NCBI GenBank assembly: GCA_002346645.1
Contig: DEAD01000008.1
Coordinates: forward strand, 62,001-126,000
DNA: 64,000 bases
Direction of reading: 5' to 3'
Source: Dehalococcoidia bacterium UBA2991
Lineage (GTDB): Bacteria > Chloroflexota > Dehalococcoidia > Tepidiformales > Tepidiformaceae
Made by a program: the position numbers and the translations under genes. This document shows, in pieces, positions 24,037-33,186 of this stretch (its first letter is position 1; each line of letters opens with the position of its first letter). Under the pieces are notes generated by a model that was not told where the DNA came from, ran no database searches, and saw only the letters and a list, made by a program, of their open reading frames with translations.

Positions 24037-24693
24037 ATGGCATCAGTGTTGTGGCTAGATTTTGAGGGCGTCGTTGTTGAAGCGGGCCTTACCAATGCGC
24101 TCCTAAAGGAGTTCGCCGTACAGCCACCAATGGCCAGTCTGAAACATCCGGAGTTATTGCTAGCTGCGGCAATCAGCGAGTTCGAAGCGCCGCGCACAGT
24201 AGTTGAAGAATGGGTACGCGACCATGCAATGGTGCGCCCCGGCTTAGAGGATCTGGTGGGTTGGGCACAGTGGCACGGATGGTTACCGATAATCGTTAGT
24301 ACCGCACCAGACCTATGCGTAGAAACGGTATTGGAAGATTCAGCATTTGACCGCGTGACACGCCACTGCGGGCGAACCCAGCAGATATACCGTTGGCGCC
24401 TTACCTACTCAAGCCCGAAGGGGATTGAACTAGAGGAGGGATTCCTCCTCTCCTACGCTGCTGCATTACGGGATGCTGGGGACCTCATTGTATATGTAGG
24501 TCAGCAGGAGGACGGGTTGCCAGTGGCCCATACGGCATATGCAAATTGCACAGGAGGAGCACTAACCCAAGCATTGGGTGAGGGTCCCCGTTCATCTAAT
24601 TTTGAAACATTGGAGGACGTTCGGAAGGTTTTAGAGAAAGAGGGGGAAGCCTGGAAGTCAGCTTTTGCTACGGGCGCCTCGACGAAACGGTAG
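24037..24693 (+). CDS. HAD-fold protein with altered catalytic motifs
   Basis: A 218-residue protein resembling the phosphoserine-phosphatase/MtnX group of HAD phosphatases. Motif I reads LDFEGVV (D8, E10) in place of DxDGT, motif II is IIVSTAP, and a motif III lysine is likely in SSPKG. Motif IV is VGQQEDGLPVAHTA in place of GDGxxD, so the Mg-binding aspartate is lost. Start ATG 24037 is favoured by a TATCCT 7 bases upstream; the frame is open to 23974. It could be a pseudo-enzyme or act on an unusual substrate. Confidence 0.65.
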   Translation: MASVLWLDFEGVVVEAGLTNALLKEFAVQPPMASLKHPELLLAAAISEFEAPRTVVEEWVRDHAMVRPGLEDLVGWAQWHGWLPIIVSTAPDLCVETVLEDSAFDRVTRHCGRTQQIYRWRLTYSSPKGIELEEGFLLSYAAALRDAGDLIVYVGQQEDGLPVAHTAYANCTGGALTQALGEGPRSSNFETLEDVRKVLEKEGEAWKSAFATGASTKR

Positions 24694-24720
24694 AGCAGAC
24701 TTCGCAAGACCAACGGAGGA

Positions 24721-24939
24721 CTAAGCCGTACCCTCGAATTGGCGGAGGGACTCGCCAACATCCAAATCGAAGGATTCGCATTTCATCCGGGGAAGAGCTG
24801 GATACTTTTGTAGAGCAGGGACATGACTGGACTGTTCGCAGAGCCAAAAGGTAGCGCCTCGAGAACTTTCTACTATGCGACCATGCTCGCACAAGCTGCA
24901 AAGCCCGACAGATAAATCCAATGGAGAAAATTCAGTCAT
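24721..24939 (-). CDS. small four-cysteine (putative zinc-binding) protein coupled to pheT
   Basis: A 72-residue protein with C14-x2-C17 (LCSLCEHGR), C34 (FWLCEQS) and C54 (RMKCESF), the layout of a small zinc site. The pattern LCxxC-x(16)-C plus KYPxLP-x2-C is, as far as I recall, shared by short uncharacterised proteins in several Gram-positive-related phyla. Its ATG overlaps the pheT stop by 4 bases, so it is co-translated with phenylalanyl-tRNA synthetase. Function unknown. Confidence 0.75.
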   Translation of the reverse strand: MTEFSPLDLSVGLCSLCEHGRIVESSRGATFWLCEQSSHVPALQKYPALPRMKCESFDLDVGESLRQFEGTA

Positions 24940-27350
24940 GCCCGGAGAGTTGCCCCTAGATCCTTTTCCAGACGACGGAGCAAGCCTTGTTCGATACGAC
25001 TTACTTCCTTCTCGCCAAGGGTGCGGTCTTCGGCGCGGAAGCGCACCGCTAACGCCAAAGACTTCTGACCAGGAGGCACCCCTTCACCTCGGTATTCATC
25101 AAATACGTCGACTGTAATACGAACGCCACGAACCCTGTGCGTGCGAATAACATCCAGAAGAGGAGCTGCGGGCATATCGGCCGGAACAAGGAGCGCAAGA
25201 TCGCGCCGTGCCTCTGGATACCGGCTAGGGGGACCATAGTCGGGACGGTCTGGAATAACCCGAGTCAGAGGTTCCAACCAAAGCTCGAAAAGAAATACCG
25301 GCTCCTCTATATCAAAGGTGGCGGCCACGTCAGGGTAGACCTGGGCAACAACACCTACTGACTCATCTCCAACAGAAATAGCAGCGGTATGTCCTGCCAA
25401 AAGCCCAAACTGCTCTTCCGCAGTAAAGATTCCTTCCACTCCTAGATCTTCCAGCAGTGTTTCTATAGCCCCCTTTGCATCGAAAAAATCCAGACTCTCT
25501 GTGCCAGCACGTTTCCAACGTTCCAGACGTTGGCCACCTAACACCGCGCAAAGAACAGGCCTCTCCTGAGGCAAAGTGGATTGGGCGGGAATGTACTCAA
25601 AACCAACTTCAAAAAGACGCATCGCCACATCTTCGTGCCGACGATTAGCAGAGTAAGCCGTGAGCAACGAGCCTCGCAGAGAGGTTCGAAGATATGTGTG
25701 CTGCGAAGCTACGGGATTGGTCGCGGCTAGCGGCTGACCACGTTCCTGATCATCGGCAGCAACAACTCGCCCAAGTATTTCGCTGGAGGTCAGCGTATAG
25801 CTAACGACCTCCTGGAAGCCTAGGCCAGCAGCTGAAGACCGAACACGCTCCCGAACGCGTTCAAGGGGACGGGGCGGAACCTCAGGCAGAGCCCCCCTAA
25901 GGACTGTTGTCGGAAGTTTTTCATACCCATAAATACGGATGAGCTCCTCCACGAGATCATCAGGAAGAGCAACATCTGTTCGCCAGAAGGGAGGTGTTAC
26001 CTGGAATACACCACCGGTTTCACTCACCTCGAATCCTAAGGCAAGCAAGATACGGATCACCTCAGCTGGCTCGATGGAAATACCGAGTACTTGCTCTATG
26101 CGAGCAGCAGGGAGAGCAATAGGAGAACTTGGAAGGGGACTAGGAAACGAATCCACAAGTCCAGTAGCGGGGCGGCCACCCGCAAGTCCCTCTAGCAGAC
26201 ACATGGCACGCGCCTGAGCAAAGGGAGCTAATTCGGGGCCAATACCCTTCTCGAACCGAAGGGAGGCCTCGCTTCGCAGGCGGAGCCGGGTAGAGGTGCG
26301 CCGGATCGAACCTGGCTGGAAGTTGGCAACCTCAAGAAGAACAGTGCTAGTCGACTCAGAAACCTCACTGTTCTCCGCGCCCATGATGCCAGCGACCGCT
26401 ACCGGGCCCTCGCCATCACAGATCATTAACATCTCAGAGTCGAGGTCACGCTCAACTTCATCGAGAGTAGTAAGAATCTCTCCCTCGTGTGCACGTCGGG
26501 GACCGATTTCGGAACCGCGGACCCGCTCATAATCAAAGGCGTGGAGCGGCTGTCCAGTCTCGAGCATCACGTAGTTGGTTACATCAACTACATTGTTAAT
26601 CGGGCGCATCCCAGCGCGTACAAGGCGTTGTTGCATCCAAGGCGGCGAGGGACCGACCTGCACATCTTCGATAATACTTGCCGTGAAGCGCAGACAAAGA
26701 TCGGGTGCTTCGTTGGTAACGGAGACAAAGTCCCCAACCTGGCGATCTGACTGAGAGTGCGAAAGATCAGGTTGGCGCAGCTCTTCCCCGGTTACGGCGG
26801 CCACCTCTCGAGCAAAGCCAAGGATTCCAAGCAGGTCAGCTCTATTAGCCCAAGTTGAGACATCGAACACCACATCACCGATGACCTCTACAAGAGGAGT
26901 ACTGATAGCAGCATCCTCGGACAGCACAAGGATCCCTTCGTGTTCATCGCTTAGTCCTAGCTCCTTCTCGCTAAGGACCATGCCGGCGGATTCAACCCCT
27001 CTGATCGCACGAAGCTTGAGCTCAGAAAGCTTGCCAGTATGGCCATCGATAAGCATGGCCCCTTCGGCAGCGAAGGCCACCTTCTGACCTGCAGCAACAT
27101 TAGGTGCGCCACAGACAACTGTGCACGGGCCTTCTCCTGCATCAACGGTAGCTAGTCGCAGTCGATCAGCATTAGGGTGTGGCTCAACAGTGAGCACCTC
27201 GGCAACACGAACAAGCTTGGGATCCCACTGTGCGCCAATTAATTCCCACCCCTCAACCTCCGCAATTGCGTCAGTCACTCGCTTTGCAAACTCAGCAGGC
27301 GGGAGCTCTATATCAACGTAGTCTTTCAGCCAGGAAAGTGGAATCTTCAT
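24936..27350 (-). CDS. pheT: phenylalanyl-tRNA synthetase beta subunit
   Basis: An 804-residue beta subunit of the alpha2-beta2 enzyme. Domain order is an N-terminal part with the EMAP-like tRNA-binding OB fold (about 40-150, VRVAEVLTVEPHPNADRLRLATVDAG), B3/B4 editing domain (NNVVDVTNYVMLETGQPLHAFDYE), B5 domain, catalytic-like domain, and C-terminal FDX-ACB anticodon domain (PSRYPEARRDLALLVP). It lies 11 bases downstream of pheS. The four-cysteine protein follows with a 4-base overlap. Confidence 0.97.
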   Translation of the reverse strand: MKIPLSWLKDYVDIELPPAEFAKRVTDAIAEVEGWELIGAQWDPKLVRVAEVLTVEPHPNADRLRLATVDAGEGPCTVVCGAPNVAAGQKVAFAAEGAMLIDGHTGKLSELKLRAIRGVESAGMVLSEKELGLSDEHEGILVLSEDAAISTPLVEVIGDVVFDVSTWANRADLLGILGFAREVAAVTGEELRQPDLSHSQSDRQVGDFVSVTNEAPDLCLRFTASIIEDVQVGPSPPWMQQRLVRAGMRPINNVVDVTNYVMLETGQPLHAFDYERVRGSEIGPRRAHEGEILTTLDEVERDLDSEMLMICDGEGPVAVAGIMGAENSEVSESTSTVLLEVANFQPGSIRRTSTRLRLRSEASLRFEKGIGPELAPFAQARAMCLLEGLAGGRPATGLVDSFPSPLPSSPIALPAARIEQVLGISIEPAEVIRILLALGFEVSETGGVFQVTPPFWRTDVALPDDLVEELIRIYGYEKLPTTVLRGALPEVPPRPLERVRERVRSSAAGLGFQEVVSYTLTSSEILGRVVAADDQERGQPLAATNPVASQHTYLRTSLRGSLLTAYSANRRHEDVAMRLFEVGFEYIPAQSTLPQERPVLCAVLGGQRLERWKRAGTESLDFFDAKGAIETLLEDLGVEGIFTAEEQFGLLAGHTAAISVGDESVGVVAQVYPDVAATFDIEEPVFLFELWLEPLTRVIPDRPDYGPPSRYPEARRDLALLVPADMPAAPLLDVIRTHRVRGVRITVDVFDEYRGEGVPPGQKSLALAVRFRAEDRTLGEKEVSRIEQGLLRRLEKDLGATLRA

Positions 27351-27361
27351 ATTTCGACTCG

Positions 27362-28417
27362 CTAGAACTGACGAAGAAAGCGCAGGTCGTTCTGGTAAAA
27401 GTGTCGAATGTCCTCAATTCCCCAACGGAGCATTGCAACTCGTTCGATACCTACCCCAAAAGCGAAGCCGGTATACCTCGATGAATCGTAGCCTGCATTC
27501 TCGATGATCTCAGGGTGAACCATGCCCGCACCGAGAATTTCGATCCAACCTGTTCCGTGACAGGTTCGACAGTTGCTTCCGTCGGCACGACAGAGAAAGC
27601 AATCTATTGCCATCTCGACACCCGGTTCGACAAAGGGAAAGTAGCTGTGATGGAAAATGATCTGGCGTTCATCCCCGAAAAGACGCCTCGCAAAAGCATA
27701 AAGCGCCCCCTTGAGATCGCTCATACGCACGCCTTCGTCCACCGCAAGCCCCTCTATCTGGGTCAACATCCATTCGTGGGTAGCGTCGGTCGCCTCCTGC
27801 CGGTAACACTTGCCTGGAACGATGACTCGCATCGGAGGATCACTCTGCTCCATTACGCGGATTTGGTTAGGAGATGTGTGCGTGCGAAGCAACATATTGC
27901 GTTCACCATCGATAAGGGTATCTATCCAGATGGTGTCCCACATATCACGAGCAGGATGATCTTCGGGGATACGAACAGCGTCGAAGTTATAGCGAGCCCA
28001 TTCGACTTCAGGACCTTCAAATACTTGAAATCCCATATCGGCAAATGCATCGATGCAGTCGTTCATGGTCTGAGTTACAGGGTGCAGGCGCCCCAGGGAC
28101 TGGGGACGTCCAGGCAGAGTGACATCGAGCACAGCTTCGGTGGATAAGGCAGCAATCGCTGCAGCACGTGCAGCCTCCCGACGAGCTTCCAACTCCCCTT
28201 CGAGAGTCGCCTTAAGATCGTTCAGGGACTTACCGAAAGCCGCCCGTTGCTCAGGCGGGGCATCTTTCAAGCTACGCAGATGGAGAGTGAGACGCCCGTC
28301 TTTTCGGCCAAGCCATTGAGCGCGCCAAACGTCTTGCTCGGCCTCGCTGTCAGCCCGGGCAAGCTCTTCCAATGCCTCCGCACGGAGGGAGTCGACCTCC
28401 GCTTCAATCGTGGACAT
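27362..28417 (-). CDS. pheS: phenylalanyl-tRNA synthetase alpha subunit
   Basis: A 351-residue catalytic subunit. It has an N-terminal coiled coil (about 1-85), then the class II core with TPGRPQSLGRLHPVTQ-type entry, motif 2 near PGKCYRQEATDATHEWMLTQIEGL, and motif 3 FGVGIERVAML near the C-terminus. A four-cysteine cluster (CFLC, CRTC) lies before the GTGWIEILGAGMV segment. The frame is open to 28531, but ATG 28417 gives the normal N-terminus. No ribosome site is clear. Confidence 0.95.
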   Translation of the reverse strand: MSTIEAEVDSLRAEALEELARADSEAEQDVWRAQWLGRKDGRLTLHLRSLKDAPPEQRAAFGKSLNDLKATLEGELEARREAARAAAIAALSTEAVLDVTLPGRPQSLGRLHPVTQTMNDCIDAFADMGFQVFEGPEVEWARYNFDAVRIPEDHPARDMWDTIWIDTLIDGERNMLLRTHTSPNQIRVMEQSDPPMRVIVPGKCYRQEATDATHEWMLTQIEGLAVDEGVRMSDLKGALYAFARRLFGDERQIIFHHSYFPFVEPGVEMAIDCFLCRADGSNCRTCHGTGWIEILGAGMVHPEIIENAGYDSSRYTGFAFGVGIERVAMLRWGIEDIRHFYQNDLRFLRQF

Positions 28418-28786
28418 CCGCAATAAGAATGATAGGTAGGGCTGGGTAACAAGCGAGCGGAAAGCCCTCTCCAAATGCAACAAAGGGGAAGTCAACCAAA
28501 TCCAGCATCGTTCCCTAAAGTACCTAGACATCCCATAAAGGAGTCCCCACTCGAGCCCAGGTACTACTTACCGAAGTTCACAAGCTAGTGAACTTCCTGC
28601 TCCGGCATCGGACCTACAGTTGGGGCTATGCTGAGTATCGGTGAAGGGATTGAGAAACATTCGACGACGACGTGCGGACCGCCCATGGTAGGCAACCAAC
28701 GCCCGAGGCCCCACCACACCAATCGCTTCCCCGCTCTTCGCGTAACCGATGAATCCTAGTCTGCACAACAAAACAGGATGGTTGTG
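28418..28786. other. intergenic region upstream of pheS with a 9-bp inverted repeat
   Basis: A 369-base gap between the divergent pheS and lipoprotein genes. It contains GAAGTTCAC (28573-28581), a 6-base loop, and GTGAACTTC (28588-28596), a perfect inverted repeat that could fold in the pheS leader or bind a dimeric protein. A small GGTA-CTACT-TACC hairpin directly precedes it. I see no T-box consensus, leader peptide rich in Phe, or tRNA. Confidence 0.6.
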
Positions 28787-30832
28787 ATGAAGAAGGGGAT
28801 GTTGTTGAAAAGAAGCTTCGCTCTTCTCGTTACAGGAGTGCTACTAGGAGCTGCTTGTGGCGGCCCCAACACGGATACCGAACCAAACGCAGCGTCGGAG
28901 GCAGTACATAGGGGAGTTGAATCAGAGGCAATAGCGAGCCCTGCGCCGGAGTTTCCCGAGGGGCTCACATGGTTCAACGTCTTTGAGCCGATGAGTTTCG
29001 CGGATCTAAGGGGCAAGATCGTACTGCTAGATTTCTGGACACAAGGTTGCATAAACTGCCAACACATCCTCCCAGACTTAGCACGCCTCGAACGAGAGTT
29101 TCCAGACAGCCTGGTCGTCATCGGCGTACACACGGGAAAATACTCTGAAGAACAGAAGGACTCGGCCGTAGCCGAAGCGATCGCCCGCTACGGTCTTGAG
29201 CACCCGGTCGTCAACGACCCCAACCGAATCGTCTGGCGGCAATGGGGGGTACACGCATGGCCAACCCTGATCCTAATTGACCCTCGAGGAAACATCGTTA
29301 CGAGCATTCCTGGAGAGGGAGTCTATGAGAAGTTCCACCCTCTAATCCAAGACCTCTACAACGAGTTCACAACCCGCGGACTTATTAATCCTCAGCCAAT
29401 ACTTTTAAACCTCGAGGCCCAGGTCGCCTCCTCCTTCCTGTCCTTTCCCAGTGAGGTGCTTGCTGACGAGCAGGGGGATCGCCTCTTCATTGCCGACGCC
29501 GGCCATGACCGCATCGTAATTACTAATCTGAACGGTCAAGTGCTAACTACCTTCGGTGCAGGAAAACCCGGCTTCGCCGATGGCAATCCTAAAGAAGCCC
29601 ACTTCCGAGCCCCTCAAGGCCTCGAACTCTCACCGGATGGCAACACCCTATGGGTTGCAGACACCCGAAACCACGCCATTCGTGCCATTAACCTTTTGAC
29701 AGGCCAGGTCACCACTATCGCCGGAAACGGTAGCAGAGGCTACCAGAGGTTTCACAGCGGAGACCCTTTAAAGTCAGCACTTGCCTCACCCTGGGACATT
29801 CATCATCACGATGGCTCTCTTTATATTGCTAATGCCGGTACTCATCAGATCTGGGTCCTCAATCTGGAAACTAACTACCTAGAAGTCTTTGCCGGAACCA
29901 GGTACGAAAATATTGATGATGGCCACCGCCTCAAAGATGCAACCCTTGCCCAGCCCAGCGGATTAACTGGAGACAAGACCTACCTCTACTGGGTCGATGC
30001 TGAGTCCAGTTCCGTGCGCCGCGTCCCTTTTGAAGGAAAAGGGAAGGTCGAAACTCTCGTGGGATCAGACCTGTTCGAGTGGGGAGACGTAGACGGACCG
30101 GCTAATGAAGCCCAGATCCAACACCCACAAGGGCTCGTGCTCAGCGATGGGGTCGTGTACCTCGCCGATACCTATAACCACAAAATCCGAGCGCTTTCAC
30201 TCATCGATTCCTGGGTGACCACAATTGCAGGCAGCGGGCAGCGAGGCTGGAAAGATGGAGACGCCTTGAAGGCCACCTTTAAAGAGCCCAATAGCCTCAG
30301 CCTGGTGAACAATAAGCTTTACCTAGCAGATTCAGGCAATCACGCCCTCCGCATCATTGACCTCAGTTCGGGAGAAGTACGAACTCTCCAGTTTTCCAAC
30401 CTAGCTTCCGCATTGCCAAATATTCCGGAAGCCAACACCCTGCTGGTGCAACTCCCTACACAAGTGGTCGCACCAGGGACCAGCACACTGTTGGTCTCTT
30501 TTTACTTTTCAAAGGACTACCACTTCACAGCCGCTACCCCATCGCACCTCAAGGTTTCACCCAGCAAGCACGAAGCGGTAATCCTGAGTGAAACGCTTTT
30601 AACGTGGAGCACCGACGAAACCTCCTTCACTGTCCCCATCCTTTTTGAAATGATCGAGAACGAAGTAGAAATCACTGCCACAGGGGTAATCTACTTTTGC
30701 CGAACAGGGAAAGAAGCGCTATGCCTAATCCAACCAGTACAACTAGTAGCCCCGATACAGGTAAGCACAACCACCACTGAAGACGAGGTGCTTGTCGAGT
30801 ACATGCTTCCTGCGATAAGGAACCGGCACTAG
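28787..30832 (+). CDS. NHLRC2-like lipoprotein: thioredoxin domain plus NHL beta-propeller
   Basis: A 681-residue exported protein. The signal peptide ends in GVLLGAAC, with C24 a likely lipidated cysteine, though the residue at -3 is G. A thioredoxin-like domain follows (about 55-190) with the redox motif C88-INC-91 (GCINCQH) and the cis-proline segment HAWPTLILIDP. Next is a six-bladed NHL propeller (about 215-545: repeated ADxxxHxI/IR motifs) and a C-terminal beta domain. This order and the CINC motif match animal NHLRC2. AGGA lies 8 bases before ATG 28787; ATG 28778 is possible. The role is presumably thiol chemistry outside the membrane. Confidence 0.88.
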   Translation: MKKGMLLKRSFALLVTGVLLGAACGGPNTDTEPNAASEAVHRGVESEAIASPAPEFPEGLTWFNVFEPMSFADLRGKIVLLDFWTQGCINCQHILPDLARLEREFPDSLVVIGVHTGKYSEEQKDSAVAEAIARYGLEHPVVNDPNRIVWRQWGVHAWPTLILIDPRGNIVTSIPGEGVYEKFHPLIQDLYNEFTTRGLINPQPILLNLEAQVASSFLSFPSEVLADEQGDRLFIADAGHDRIVITNLNGQVLTTFGAGKPGFADGNPKEAHFRAPQGLELSPDGNTLWVADTRNHAIRAINLLTGQVTTIAGNGSRGYQRFHSGDPLKSALASPWDIHHHDGSLYIANAGTHQIWVLNLETNYLEVFAGTRYENIDDGHRLKDATLAQPSGLTGDKTYLYWVDAESSSVRRVPFEGKGKVETLVGSDLFEWGDVDGPANEAQIQHPQGLVLSDGVVYLADTYNHKIRALSLIDSWVTTIAGSGQRGWKDGDALKATFKEPNSLSLVNNKLYLADSGNHALRIIDLSSGEVRTLQFSNLASALPNIPEANTLLVQLPTQVVAPGTSTLLVSFYFSKDYHFTAATPSHLKVSPSKHEAVILSETLLTWSTDETSFTVPILFEMIENEVEITATGVIYFCRTGKEALCLIQPVQLVAPIQVSTTTTEDEVLVEYMLPAIRNRH

Positions 30833-30837
30833 GGTTC

Positions 30838-30866
30838 TTGACAGCCCCCGAACCGGCCCGAATCAT
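30838..30866 (+). promoter_or_regulatory. sigma-70-type promoter of the Lrp/AsnC-sensor gene
   Basis: A perfect TTGACA (30838-30843), 17 bases, then AATCAT (30861-30866; 4 of 6 matches). It starts 6 bases after the lipoprotein stop and serves the small gene at 30899 and possibly moeA. Confidence 0.6.
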
Positions 30867-30898
30867 GGCAGCACCTGAGTGTGATTGAGGAGGAAAGC

Positions 30899-31147
30899 GT
30901 GGTTCGAGGGTACGTCCTAATCGAAACTGACGTCGGAAGCGCAAAGGCGGTCGGGGCCGCTGCAACCGAACTGACTTACCCGGGAGCAAACGTGCTCGCC
31001 GTTGATACAGTAACTGGACCCTACGACGTCATCGTACAACTGGAGGCCGAAGACCTTGATACGCTCGGCACAGCTATCACGGACGCGATCCAGACAGTGA
31101 TGGGCGTACAACGCACAACGACCTGCCTAGCGGTTCGCCTCGGCTAA
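30899..31147 (+). CDS. stand-alone Lrp/AsnC ligand-binding (RAM) domain protein
   Basis: An 82-residue protein consisting only of the alpha/beta sensor domain of Lrp/AsnC regulators (VRGYVLIETDVGSA, NVLAVDTVTGPYDVIVQLEAEDL, IQTVMGVQRTTTCLAV). It has no DNA-binding domain. Such proteins form rings that bind amino acids and may modulate full-length partners. Start GTG 30899 follows GGAGGAAAGC; the frame is open to 30881. It lies 21 bases upstream of moeA. Confidence 0.88.
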   Translation: MVRGYVLIETDVGSAKAVGAAATELTYPGANVLAVDTVTGPYDVIVQLEAEDLDTLGTAITDAIQTVMGVQRTTTCLAVRLG

Positions 31148-31168
31148 ACAAGCACTATCCTTTAAGCC

Positions 31169-32455
31169 GTGACAATTCCCACCTGGGCAATGATCAGCGT
31201 GGAGGAGGCGCGGGAGCGCATCCTGACCTTCTTTGAACGTCTTGGACCAGAACCAACTCCAGTCATTGATGCCCTAGGGCAAGTTCTAGCCGAAGATATC
31301 CTCGCTGATTTCGACATCCCGCCATTAGACAACACCGCCATGGATGGCTACGCCGTACGCGCCGCAGATACAGAGAACTCGAGCGAAAGTTCCCCCAAGC
31401 GCTTGACAGTTATCGCAGACCTAGCAGCCGGATACGTGCTCGACACCTCAGTAAGCAACGGACAAGCAGTACGCATCATGACTGGGGCACCAATCCCACC
31501 TGGTGCAGACGCAATCGTGCCCTTTGAAGAGACCGACGAGCCCTTACGAGAACCGGGGGAAGCACCGACAAGGGGCGACACCGTGGGGGTTTTCAAGGAA
31601 GCCTTAACGGGGGCCAATATTCGCCGTCAGGGAGAGGACATCAAAGCAGGACAGGTCGTTCTTAAGGCGGGAAGAGAGATGCGTCCATCCGAGATCGGCG
31701 TTCTTTCCAGCATTGGGCAAACTGAAGTTTCCGTTTACCGCCGGCCGGAAGTAGCCATCCTCTCGACAGGGGATGAGATCGTAAAACCCGGAGAGAACCG
31801 CCGCAAAGGTCAAATATATGACGCGAATGCCCACAGCGTAGCAGCACTCGTAAAGGCCTTTGGAGGCCAACCGCGGCTTCTAGGAATCGCCCAAGACACG
31901 GTCGAAGATCTAACGGAGAAAATTCATTCCGGCCTCGACGCAGACATGATTGTAACCAGTGCAGGTGTCTCACGAGGAGACTTTGACGTGGTCAAGGATG
32001 TCCTTGCCCGCGAAGGCGCAATCGATTTCTGGACCGTGAGAATGAAGCCAGGGAAGCCACTTGCATTCGGAGCATTTAAGGCCCCAGACGGACGTCGCGT
32101 GCCACATTTAGGTCTGCCAGGAAACCCGGTTAGCTCCATGGTGGCATTCGAGTTATTTGGCCGACCGGCAATATTCAAAATGTTAGGTCGAGTGGGATGG
32201 GAACGACCAGTGGTAAAGGCAATCACTCGCGACCCTGTGGTGAACACAGACGCCCGACGCTTCTTTGCTCGTTGTATTGTGACAAAGGGAGAAGACGGTC
32301 GTTACTACGCTGACTTAACCGGCCCACAGGGCAGCGGTATCCTCACAAGTATGAGCGCGGCTAACGGATTGACTGTCATTCCCGAGGATCTTCCAAGAGC
32401 TGAACCTGGTGATGAGATTGACGTGATGATGATCGACTGGGAGCAACCCGGGTAA
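31169..32455 (+). CDS. moeA: molybdopterin molybdenumtransferase MoeA
   Basis: Inserts molybdate into adenylylated molybdopterin. The 428-residue protein has the family segments PPLDNTAMDGYAVRA (about 50-65), MTGAPIPPGADAIVPFE, ILSTGDEIV, the MPT-binding GVSRGDFDVVKDVL and GLPGNPVSSMVAFELF. Start GTG 31169 is supported by TATCCT 7 bases upstream; ATG 31190 is an alternative. Together with the MogA/MoaB protein at 33183 and the molybdoenzyme at 7411 it shows active Mo-cofactor metabolism. Confidence 0.96.
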   Translation: MTIPTWAMISVEEARERILTFFERLGPEPTPVIDALGQVLAEDILADFDIPPLDNTAMDGYAVRAADTENSSESSPKRLTVIADLAAGYVLDTSVSNGQAVRIMTGAPIPPGADAIVPFEETDEPLREPGEAPTRGDTVGVFKEALTGANIRRQGEDIKAGQVVLKAGREMRPSEIGVLSSIGQTEVSVYRRPEVAILSTGDEIVKPGENRRKGQIYDANAHSVAALVKAFGGQPRLLGIAQDTVEDLTEKIHSGLDADMIVTSAGVSRGDFDVVKDVLAREGAIDFWTVRMKPGKPLAFGAFKAPDGRRVPHLGLPGNPVSSMVAFELFGRPAIFKMLGRVGWERPVVKAITRDPVVNTDARRFFARCIVTKGEDGRYYADLTGPQGSGILTSMSAANGLTVIPEDLPRAEPGDEIDVMMIDWEQPG

Positions 32456-32499
32456 GCTCAAGAGCCATCAAAAATTACAGTCCAGACTTGGATGAGCTC

Positions 32500-33186
32500 C
32501 TAGCCACCCTCTTCGAGCAAGTCAGGACGGCGTTGGCGGGTGCGACTTAGTCGCTGCAACTGCTTCCACTTCTCAATTTCGGCATGATTCCCACTGAGTA
32601 GGACTTCGGGAACGGACCAGCCACGGTATTCTGCGGGGCGAGTGTACTGGGGATATTCAAGAAGGCCATCCACGAAGGACTCTTCTAGCGGGGACGAGGC
32701 ATCTCCAAGGGCACCAGGAAGCTGACGAGCCACCGCCTCGATGAGCACCATTGCCGGAAGCTCCCCACCAGTTAGGACGTAGTCACCCACGGAAATCTCC
32801 CGGTCAACGCAATGTTCGGCAAAACGCTCATCAACCCCCTCGTAGCGCCCCGCCACAAGAACAAGACGCGGAAGAACAGCAAGCTCACGGACAAGCGCAT
32901 CGTTTAGGAGCTCACCCTGAGGAGAGAGGTAAATGACATAGCCGGGCTGTTCAGCTGCCGACTGTGTAGCCTGAAGAGCAGCATCAAGCACATCTACCTT
33001 CATTACCATCCCGTGTCCACCACCGAAAGGCTGATCATCAACAGTGCGATGCCGGTCCGAAGCATGTTCCCGAATATCATGAAAAAAGAGGTCAATTAGC
33101 CCGCTTTCGCGGGCCCGCTTAATTATTGAAACATCCAAAGGCCCGGTGAATGCCTCAGGGAAAAGTGTGAGGACATCGACCCTCAT
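32500..33186 (-). CDS. trmD: tRNA (guanine-N1-)-methyltransferase TrmD
   Basis: Methylates G37 of tRNAs, preventing frameshifts. The 228-residue protein has the trefoil-knot SPOUT signatures: LTLFPEAF, QPFGGGHGMVMKVD, ISVGDYVLTGGELPAMVLIEAVARQLPGALG, and GLLEYPQYTRPAEYRG. It is separated from its usual neighbours rpsP, rimM and rplS and instead overlaps the MogA/MoaB gene by 4 bases. It is convergent with moeA. Confidence 0.97.
   Translation of the reverse strand: MRVDVLTLFPEAFTGPLDVSIIKRARESGLIDLFFHDIREHASDRHRTVDDQPFGGGHGMVMKVDVLDAALQATQSAAEQPGYVIYLSPQGELLNDALVRELAVLPRLVLVAGRYEGVDERFAEHCVDREISVGDYVLTGGELPAMVLIEAVARQLPGALGDASSPLEESFVDGLLEYPQYTRPAEYRGWSVPEVLLSGNHAEIEKWKQLQRLSRTRQRRPDLLEEGG

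Noticed and set aside
27515..28147. 210-codon open frame antisense to pheS
   Set aside because: Fully covered by the conserved synthetase coding sequence; composition is that of a reverse-strand shadow.
28568..28771. 67-codon minus-strand frame between pheS and the lipoprotein gene
   Set aside because: R/C-rich without a ribosome site or known fold; the region carries inverted repeats and looks non-coding.
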